Of a stretch of DNA of 7,349 nt, positions 1-5,383 are shown in pieces (position 1 is the first letter of the stretch; every line of letters begins with the position of its first letter). The notes beneath the pieces were generated by a model that had not been told where the DNA came from, ran no database searches, and was given only the letters and a program-made list of their open reading frames with translations. Position numbers and translations under genes: made by a program. This stretch comes from Luminiphilus sp. (GTDB lineage Bacteria > Pseudomonadota > Gammaproteobacteria > Pseudomonadales > Halieaceae). The DNA lies in NCBI GenBank assembly GCA_029251065.1, contig JAQXEB010000286.1, forward strand, positions 1-7,349. The letters run 5' to 3'.

Positions 1-22
1 CAATGTAGTCAAACTTCAGCAT
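1..22 (-). CDS. Possible start of next operon gene, cut by window edge (unidentified)
   Basis: On the minus strand an ATG at 22-20 opens a frame that runs off the window and reads MLKFDYI. It begins 27 bases after the TetR stop codon, so it could be a fourth gene of the efflux operon. No convincing ribosome binding site precedes it. The residues FDYI resemble the first strand of an FAD-binding Rossmann fold, as in GMC oxidoreductases, which often begin with a similar run before GAGSAG. Seven residues are far too few to assign a family, and the frame could be chance. Confidence 0.25.
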
Positions 23-49
23 CGAGTCGAGATACTCAGTGCCAATAGG

Positions 50-655
50 TCAGTCGGTCCCCAAGATCGCATGAGTCGCCGTCTTGAGCAGTTCTTCAGC
101 CTTCACGTTCTCGTCGAATGTATCGAGCAAGCGATTGTGTCTTAGCGTCGCGATTCCGTGAACGGTTGACCACAGTAGCGTCGCTGTCCTCAGGGGAGAG
201 TGAGGTTGCGGACTGCTTTGACGCGTCGTATAGCGCTCAACAGCATCCAGCAGAATCTGAAAGCCAGCCTCCATCGCAGGTGCGCTGCCTTGCTTGATCT
301 CAGTGCTGCCTCGGTACTCCCACATGAGTCCGAAAAAGGTCGGCTTTTCCTCTGCAAATCTCAGGTAAGCCGTCCCCAGTGCTTCGAAGTGTGCGAGGGT
401 TCCGCGTTCTATCTTAGCCTCGGCGGTCAGTAAATACTCCGTGAAACTCTTGTGAATAAGTTCTGCGACGGCCGACACTAACGCTTCTTTATCTTTAAAG
501 TGTCGGTAGAGTGCGGCTGCACTGACGCCGCTCAGTTTGGCAACTTGTGTAATCGTAATGTCATAGCTACCGGTGGACTCTACGAGCTGCGCTGCGACGG
601 CGATGGCGCAGTTTTGTAAGTCGCCGTGATGATACGTTCGGGTTGATACGTTCAT
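50..655 (-). CDS. TetR/AcrR-family transcriptional repressor, WHG-type C-terminal domain
   Basis: A 201-residue DNA-binding regulator that probably represses the efflux operon of which it is the last gene. The N-terminus carries YHHGDL (residues 8-13), then a TetR helix-turn-helix: ITQVAKLSGVSAAALYRHFKDKEAL spans residues 34-59, with the recognition helix near SAAALYRHF. The C-terminal ligand-binding half contains LWSTVHGIATL (161-171), with W162, H166 and G167 matching the WHG motif of one TetR C-terminal subgroup, which usually goes with YHHGDL. Length is normal for the family. The ATG overlaps the RND stop codon as ATGA, so translation is probably coupled to the pump, and no strong ribosome binding site is visible. 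The likely binding sites are the two 19-bp palindromes at 4919-4960. The ligand cannot be predicted. The family is secure; the target is inferred from operon position and the palindromes. Confidence 0.93.
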   Translation of the reverse strand: MNVSTRTYHHGDLQNCAIAVAAQLVESTGSYDITITQVAKLSGVSAAALYRHFKDKEALVSAVAELIHKSFTEYLLTAEAKIERGTLAHFEALGTAYLRFAEEKPTFFGLMWEYRGSTEIKQGSAPAMEAGFQILLDAVERYTTRQSSPQPHSPLRTATLLWSTVHGIATLRHNRLLDTFDENVKAEELLKTATHAILGTD

Positions 656-3600
656 GGATAGGCCTGATCTGCCCGCTGTAGTGCCCGCTCGATCCGATTA
701 TCACCCGGTGTGCGCAGTAGCAGATAGGCGGGGGGAACGAGGTAGAATGACACGACCGTCGAGAGCAGGACGCCACCGGCAATGGCCATGGCGAAGGGCG
801 GCCAAAACTGACTGCCTTCGAGTATTAGGGGAAGGAAACCTCCAAAGGTGGTCAAGGTCGTTGACACGATGTGACGACTTGCTGCGAGCACTTCGTTGCG
901 CATTGCCAGTTTGTCCCCGTTCGAGGCGGCCGGAGATTGCTGAAATGAGGTCAAAATAATGATGCAGGCGTTGATCGCCACCCCGATCGATCCGACAACA
1001 CCGATCAATGCTTGTATTCCCAGCGGGTATCGGAAGAGTGCAAGCGCCAAAAAGCTGAGTCCAAACGCACACACCACGACGCCAAAGGCGAGGGCCGTGA
1101 GACGCCACGAGTTAAAGGTCAACATAATCGTCCCAATGAGCAGTGAGAGTACGAGACCCACAGGACCGATGAGATCATTGACCACCTCGTCTCGCTCTGC
1201 GCTGTCGCCCCCAAACGAATAGCGATAGCCAGGGGGCAGGGGAATGGGGTTGTCTTCCAGCGACGCCCTGAGCAGTTTAAGTGCCTCTTCGGGCAACACC
1301 CCGCGCGATAGGAAGGCCTGCACTTCGTTGACGCGCTCGCCGTTCTTACGACCGATTGGTGCGTCTTCAGGAATCAGTTCAAGCTCGCCCAGAATAGACA
1401 GCGGGACCTGTTGACTGCGGCCTTTATTGTCAGTCACGGGGACCGTTAAATTTAAGAGATCGTCACTGGTTTGCCAGTTGTCGCGTTTTAACTTCACCCG
1501 GACATTGAGGCGTTCAGTATCCTCAAGGACCGCACCACCAATACGTCCGCTGAGTCGGCCTTCAATGAGTTGTGCAAGTTGAGTGCGCTCGATACCGAGT
1601 CGACGGAGCTTGTCACTGTCTGCGGCAAACTGCACTTTGGGTGCGGCGGGGGTGATGGACAATCGCGTGTGCGTAACGTCGGGGAGCGATTGCATGCGCT
1701 GTCGAAAGACTTCGCCTAACGATCTCAGTGTGTGGGAATTTGGACCGTAAACAATCACCTCTAGCGGTGCTGCGACCGGCGGGCCTTGATCGATGCCCGA
1801 TACAATAACCTGTGCCTCAGGGTAGTCACGATCAAACTGCTTCTGTAATTGCCGAATCAATCCGTTTGTCTGATTTTCATCGGTTGTCAGAATCATCGCC
1901 TCGGCCCAGCCAGGCGCGTTACGGCGATTCGAGCGTAGGTTGTAGTAGAAGGCAGGCGGACTTTCGCCCACGGACCAGTCGACACGTCGGATCAGAGGCT
2001 TTGCCTGAAGGTCTTTATCAATATTGTTAACGAGGGCAAATGTTTCCTCTATGCCTGATGTGCTAGGCATGTCGAGGCGAATATACACTTGGTCTCGATC
2101 TGTGCCTGGAAAGAATTGATTGGTTAGAGTGGCCGAACTGACAAAACCGAGAACCGGGATAGAGCCCGCAATTAAGACCGAAGCCAGCGGATAACGCAGC
2201 GACCAATCAATACTCTTCGTAAACGCATTGACTAAGTTTGGAGCGCGGATGCCCGTTCGCCACCAAGCCGGGCTCCGCGACACTCCACTGGGCAGTAAGC
2301 GCGCGGCAATAGCGGGTGTTAGCGTGAGCGCCAGTAGCAAACTAATGGTCAACATCACGATAACGCAGGTAGCGAGGCTCCCAAGAAAGTCGCCCGAGGG
2401 ACCGGCGAGAATGGCCATGGGCGTGAAGGCGAGCACCGTCGTCGCAGTTGCGCTCACCAGCGGTACTGTCATGCGATTAACTGCCTTTTGCATTGCGGCC
2501 AGTGGTCCGTCGCCCGCGAGCAAGTGGCGGCGAATTTCATCCGTTATGACGATTGAACCGTCCACCAGTAGACCCATTGCGACGACGAGCCCTGTCATCG
2601 ACATTTGGTGGATGCGGATATCGAGATAGTTCAAAACCAACATGGACAGTAAAGTACAGAGGGGCAGACTCAGTGCGACGATGAGGGCGGCGCGCCACCC
2701 CAGCGTCACAAAAAGTACCGCGACAACGATTAATACGCCGGCAAATATATTTTTAAGAACGCCGGTTAAACGTGCTTCGGTATAAACGCTTTGGTCGTAG
2801 CTCACTTCAATAAGCATGCCATCGGCGGTGCTTTCACGGTATTTATCCAGGAACGCGTCGAAGGAATCACTGTACTGATCCACTTGGTTGCCTTCCTTCA
2901 TTTCGATACCAAGAAATACTGATCGCTTTCCGTTGGACAGCGCGAGACGCAGTGGCGGGTCTATTTCGGACTTTGACACGCTCGCAATATCACCAATTCT
3001 GATGGCGTTGGTCGCTCCGATATCAGACTGAATATACGTTTCTCGTACGCTGTCGATACTTGTAAACTCGCCCGCAACTTCAACGGTTAAGGCGCTTTGT
3101 GGAGATGTTAGTTTGCCCGCCGGTGTTCGAGAATCAGCGAGTGCTAGTGTCCGAGCAATGTCACTAGTGTCCAAGCCCAAGGTCGCGAGTGCAGCGGCGT
3201 CAACTTGAACGGTGATCTCCTCGTCAGGCAATCCGTAAAGCTTGACCCGACGTGTTTGAGGAACGTTCTTAGCAGCATCGGCCAGTCTCAGGGCTTCACG
3301 GCGCAGTAGCGAAGGTGAGAGGTCGACGTCAGGCTTGCTACTGACTGACACAATTTTTACAAAATTAGTAAACAAGTCATCATCTAAAATGGGCTCCGAT
3401 GCACCCTCGGGTAGTGAGCCTTTAACCCGGTCGATCTTATTGCTCAGTTCAGACCAGACGCGCTTGATGTCTCCGCGCGATAAGTAATAGTCGGCCTGAA
3501 TCAAAATGCTCGAGACGCCGTTTAACGAACTAGAGTCGACCTCTTTAACATCTGGATGCTCTCGTAATGCATCCTCCAAGGGCTTGGTCACGAGGCTTTC

Positions 3601-3774
3601 GATTCTTGCTGGACTGGCCCCGGGGTAAAATGTCTGCACGGATGCAACGAAGGGCGTAATCGTTGGGTCCTCTTGACGTCCAAGGCTGTTGTAAGACGTG
3701 ATGCCCACTACGATGGTCGAAAGCACCATAAGCGCCAGATAGCGACCATTTTCGTACAGTTTCGTCGCGATCAT
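652..3774 (-). CDS. RND-family efflux pump, inner-membrane permease subunit
   Basis: A 1040-residue proton-driven exporter of the AcrB/HAE superfamily, expected to work as a trimer with the adaptor encoded upstream and a TolC-like channel. Layout is the usual repeat: TM1 (about 11-29), a large periplasmic loop with porter subdomains (30-335), TM2-6 (about 340-492), TM7 (about 528-548), a second loop (550-865) and TM8-12 (about 868-1020). Family hallmarks include QTFYPGASPARIE (47-59), a TM4 motif GLLVDGSIVITDE (401-413) and NAFTKSIDWSLRYP near TM7. The frame stays open upstream to 3945, but that part lies over the adaptor gene and is not pump-like. The ATG at 3774 gives a standard N-terminus, 4 bases after the adaptor stop. 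Two relay residues differ from AcrB: Gly406 replaces the second TM4 aspartate and Asn935 sits where AcrB has Lys940. Asp405 is kept. The substrate is unknown; drugs, dyes, lipids or solvents are all possible. Confidence 0.95.
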   Translation of the reverse strand: MIATKLYENGRYLALMVLSTIVVGITSYNSLGRQEDPTITPFVASVQTFYPGASPARIESLVTKPLEDALREHPDVKEVDSSSLNGVSSILIQADYYLSRGDIKRVWSELSNKIDRVKGSLPEGASEPILDDDLFTNFVKIVSVSSKPDVDLSPSLLRREALRLADAAKNVPQTRRVKLYGLPDEEITVQVDAAALATLGLDTSDIARTLALADSRTPAGKLTSPQSALTVEVAGEFTSIDSVRETYIQSDIGATNAIRIGDIASVSKSEIDPPLRLALSNGKRSVFLGIEMKEGNQVDQYSDSFDAFLDKYRESTADGMLIEVSYDQSVYTEARLTGVLKNIFAGVLIVVAVLFVTLGWRAALIVALSLPLCTLLSMLVLNYLDIRIHQMSMTGLVVAMGLLVDGSIVITDEIRRHLLAGDGPLAAMQKAVNRMTVPLVSATATTVLAFTPMAILAGPSGDFLGSLATCVIVMLTISLLLALTLTPAIAARLLPSGVSRSPAWWRTGIRAPNLVNAFTKSIDWSLRYPLASVLIAGSIPVLGFVSSATLTNQFFPGTDRDQVYIRLDMPSTSGIEETFALVNNIDKDLQAKPLIRRVDWSVGESPPAFYYNLRSNRRNAPGWAEAMILTTDENQTNGLIRQLQKQFDRDYPEAQVIVSGIDQGPPVAAPLEVIVYGPNSHTLRSLGEVFRQRMQSLPDVTHTRLSITPAAPKVQFAADSDKLRRLGIERTQLAQLIEGRLSGRIGGAVLEDTERLNVRVKLKRDNWQTSDDLLNLTVPVTDNKGRSQQVPLSILGELELIPEDAPIGRKNGERVNEVQAFLSRGVLPEEALKLLRASLEDNPIPLPPGYRYSFGGDSAERDEVVNDLIGPVGLVLSLLIGTIMLTFNSWRLTALAFGVVVCAFGLSFLALALFRYPLGIQALIGVVGSIGVAINACIIILTSFQQSPAASNGDKLAMRNEVLAASRHIVSTTLTTFGGFLPLILEGSQFWPPFAMAIAGGVLLSTVVSFYLVPPAYLLLRTPGDNRIERALQRADQAYP

Positions 3775-3778
3775 AGTG

Positions 3779-4903
3779 CTAGTCCCGCACCCGAATGGTC
3801 GGAATGGGTTGCACGGCCATCCCCGGGCTGAGTCGCTGCAATCCTGCGTTGACCACAAGGGCCTCACTTGCGAGCGTTCCTCTGACATAGGCGTAGGCGC
3901 CGCTACTGTGCAAGATTTCGACACTTTCGCGCAGTAACTGCGCATTCTCGCTACTTTCTATCGTTACTCTGAATACGGTCCACAAGCCTTTGTCGCCCTC
4001 AGCGAGCGCACTGAGAGGAAGCCATCCGCCCTCAATGTCAATCTGCTCTGTGAGCAACAGGGTGACGGTCTGGCCGACTCGCGGTGAGACGTCGGTCGGT
4101 AAGGTAAAGACAGCGAGGGTGGAGAGTGTTCGTGGGTCGATGGCGTCGCCCACGGTTCGCAGTATGGCCGGGACTCGCTGCCCCTCGATCGAGACATCGT
4201 AGGTCTGACCGAGCAGTAAAGCGTCTGCAAATTTTGGTGCTACGCCCACATGGACCTCGCGGGACCCCACGGAGACGAGCCTTAGAATTGCACTATTTGG
4301 CGAAACAACGGTACCGGGCTCGAGGAGTCTTTCAGCGACTACCGCATTAAAAGGCGCGACTAAGATCGACTTATCAATAATGATCGAGGCATTGGAAACG
4401 TTAGCTTCAGTGGTTTGCAGTCTTGCTTGAAGTGCCTCTGTCGTGAGATCTGCATCATCTTTATCGGCCGTCGAGGCCAGTCCTTGATTGACAAGACGCT
4501 CTATTCGTTCGCGATTGAGTGTCGCTAATTTGAGTTGCGCTTGAACTTCACTTCGTTGTGCTTGCGCCAGCCGAAGTGCGGCCTGTTGCTGCTCGGTGTC
4601 AAGTTGTCCGAGGGACTGCCCGAGACTCACGTAGTCGCCTTCTCGCACCGTTACTGAATCTAGACGGCCCGCAACTTCAAAACCTAACAGACTGTCCGAG
4701 GACGCTTGAACAGAGCCGAGAAATTGAATTTCGCTCTCGTAGCCGCTTTGAAGAACAAACGGCGAGACCGAGACGGGCAGTGGCTGAGTCTCCGTTGAAA
4801 TGGTGGGCCTAACGTTCGCCTTAATAGCGCCAGAGCCAAACAGTATGACCCCGAGGGCTACGGTTGCGCTGATTAGCGTCGTAAAAAGGAATTTTGGTGA
4901 CAT
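3779..4903 (-). CDS. Efflux RND transporter periplasmic adaptor (membrane fusion) protein
   Basis: A 374-residue HlyD/AcrA-type adaptor linking the RND pump to an outer-membrane channel across the periplasm. The N-terminus has one hydrophobic segment (about residues 5-24) with no lipobox cysteine, so it is probably membrane anchored or cleaved rather than a lipoprotein. The first lipoyl half is around 75-103 (VAGRLDSVTVREGDYVSLGQ), followed by a Gln/Ala/Leu-rich alpha-hairpin (104-178), the second lipoyl half (181-210, APFNAVVAERLLEPGTVV), a beta-barrel (about 215-285) and a membrane-proximal domain (290-370). Length and order fit the family. The ATG has a GGAG ribosome binding site 6 bases upstream. 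It is the first gene of the operon, with the pump starting 4 bases after its stop, and the promoter with palindromic operators lies just upstream. The family is clear; specificity is not. Confidence 0.94.
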   Translation of the reverse strand: MSPKFLFTTLISATVALGVILFGSGAIKANVRPTISTETQPLPVSVSPFVLQSGYESEIQFLGSVQASSDSLLGFEVAGRLDSVTVREGDYVSLGQSLGQLDTEQQQAALRLAQAQRSEVQAQLKLATLNRERIERLVNQGLASTADKDDADLTTEALQARLQTTEANVSNASIIIDKSILVAPFNAVVAERLLEPGTVVSPNSAILRLVSVGSREVHVGVAPKFADALLLGQTYDVSIEGQRVPAILRTVGDAIDPRTLSTLAVFTLPTDVSPRVGQTVTLLLTEQIDIEGGWLPLSALAEGDKGLWTVFRVTIESSENAQLLRESVEILHSSGAYAYVRGTLASEALVVNAGLQRLSPGMAVQPIPTIRVRD

Positions 4904-4909
4904 TAACCA

Positions 4910-4913
4910 CTCC
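4910..4913 (-). promoter_or_regulatory. Ribosome binding site of the adaptor gene
   Basis: GGAG on the minus strand, 6 bases before the ATG at 4903. It supports that start codon and is the only strong Shine-Dalgarno sequence seen in the efflux operon; the two downstream genes start 4 bases after, or overlapping, the preceding stop. Confidence 0.75.
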
Positions 4914-4918
4914 GGAAT

Positions 4919-4937
4919 ATGTTAAGGCGATTAACAT
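4919..4937. promoter_or_regulatory. Palindromic operator 1 (probable TetR site)
   Basis: A perfect inverted repeat, ATGTTAA-GGCGA-TTAACAT, with 7-bp arms and a 5-bp spacer. On the minus strand it begins at about the predicted transcription start and covers the first 19 transcribed bases, ending 15 bases before the adaptor ATG. Size and symmetry suit a TetR dimer. Binding by the TetR protein of this operon is an inference. Confidence 0.75.
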
Positions 4938-4941
4938 TCGC

Positions 4942-4960
4942 ATGTTATACACGTTAACAT
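4942..4960. promoter_or_regulatory. Palindromic operator 2 (probable TetR site)
   Basis: A second copy of the same element, ATGTTAT-ACACG-TTAACAT, with six of seven arm positions paired and the same 5-bp spacer. Its centre (4951) is 23 bp from that of operator 1 (4928), about two helical turns. It contains the whole -10 box of the efflux promoter and part of the -35/-10 spacer, so a bound repressor would block RNA polymerase. The single mismatch in the arms falls inside the -10 box. Confidence 0.7.
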
Positions 4961-4971
4961 TGGTATGTAAA
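4944..4971 (-). promoter_or_regulatory. Sigma-70 promoter of the efflux operon
   Basis: On the minus strand TTTACA (4971-4966) and TATAAC (4949-4944) are separated by 16 bp; each hexamer matches its consensus at five of six positions. Transcription would start near 4937, giving a leader of about 34 bases to the adaptor ATG. The two palindromes overlap the -10 box and the start point, which fits a repressed promoter. Confidence 0.7.
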
Positions 4972-5014
4972 CCTAGTACGTTGGTCGCTACGGGACAGAT
5001 TAGATTCTTTTTCC

Positions 5015-5043
5015 TTGCGTGTACGGACCGATTTAGCCACAAT
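5015..5043 (+). promoter_or_regulatory. Weak candidate promoter for the 4.5S RNA gene
   Basis: TTGCGT (5015-5020) and CACAAT (5038-5043) are 17 bp apart, followed by a GC-rich stretch (TTCGCCG) as is common at stable-RNA promoters. Matches are only three and four of six, so the call rests mainly on position. Transcription would begin near 5050, at the foot of the leader hairpin. Confidence 0.3.
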
Positions 5044-5049
5044 TTCGCC

Positions 5050-5067
5050 GCTCTCCTATGCGAGAGC
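5050..5067 (+). other. Leader hairpin just upstream of the 4.5S RNA
   Basis: A perfect 6-bp inverted repeat, GCTCTC-CTATGC-GAGAGC, ending five bases before the predicted mature 5' end of the 4.5S RNA. It is followed by only three T residues, so it is a poor intrinsic terminator. E. coli 4.5S RNA is made with a short 5' leader removed by RNase P, and this hairpin may be the equivalent leader. That role is inferred. Confidence 0.4.
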
Positions 5068-5072
5068 TTTGT

Positions 5073-5186
5073 GGTGGCTCGGACGGTCCCCTCGCAGCGA
5101 TAGATAGTGAACTCCGCCAGGCCCGGAAGGGAGCAACGGTAGTTATCGACTCGGGTGCCGAGGTGTGGCTGTCCGGGGCACCTCCA
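5073..5186 (+). ncRNA. ffs: 4.5S RNA, bacterial small signal recognition particle RNA
   Basis: The RNA scaffold of the signal recognition particle; it binds Ffh and helps target nascent inner-membrane proteins to FtsY. The conserved domain IV tip is at 5118-5139: CAGG, the GGAA tetraloop (5125-5128) and AGCA form the Ffh-binding internal loop. I can fold the rest by eye into one long hairpin: CGATA (5098-5102) with TATCG, CCTCG (5090-5094) with CGAGG, GGACGGTC (5081-5088) with GGCTGTCC, and GGTG (5073-5076) with CACC (5179-5182). The limits were set by the closing stem plus a 3' TCCA overhang, giving 114 nt, the length of the E. coli RNA. Ends are accurate to within a few bases. It lies 197 bases upstream of dnaX, the usual gammaproteobacterial position, and is divergent from the efflux operon. 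Confidence 0.92.
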
Positions 5187-5383
5187 TTTCAAACGCGGGA
5201 TTAAGACACGTTCGGTATGAATGCACTCGAATGACCTGTCCTTGCAAACCCTCGCGATCATCGCTGGTAAACTTGTGTAGAATGTAGTGCTGTGTCCAGA
5301 GCGTCGGTGTTAACAGTGTCAATCGGAATCTACAGTCTGCCCAATGCCGGCAGCGTCGCTGGCCCAGTCGGGGACCTGTAGCG

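Noticed and set aside
3775..3945. Upstream extension of the pump reading frame to 3945.
   Set aside because: It overlaps the end of the adaptor gene, and the 57 extra residues are Cys/Ser/Arg-rich and unlike any RND N-terminus. The ATG at 3774 gives the normal start.
5154..5182. GGTGCC...GGCACC inverted repeat as a terminator after the 4.5S RNA.
   Set aside because: These bases belong to the 4.5S stem itself and no T-run follows.
4821..5261. A 146-codon minus-strand frame across the intergenic region.
   Set aside because: It runs antisense through the 4.5S RNA and out of frame into the adaptor gene, and has no recognisable protein features.
5308..5315. TGTTAACA palindrome upstream of dnaX resembling the efflux operator half-sites.
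   Set aside because: It lacks the 7-5-7 structure of the two operators and an 8-bp palindrome is common by chance.
5242..5336. Candidate dnaX promoters: TAGAAT at 5278-5283, or TTAACA (5310-5315) with TACAGT (5331-5336).
   Set aside because: The first lacks a -35 at proper distance and the second has only a 15-bp spacer. Neither is convincing, and dnaX may be read through from the ffs promoter. Otherwise I see nothing definite in 5187-5383.
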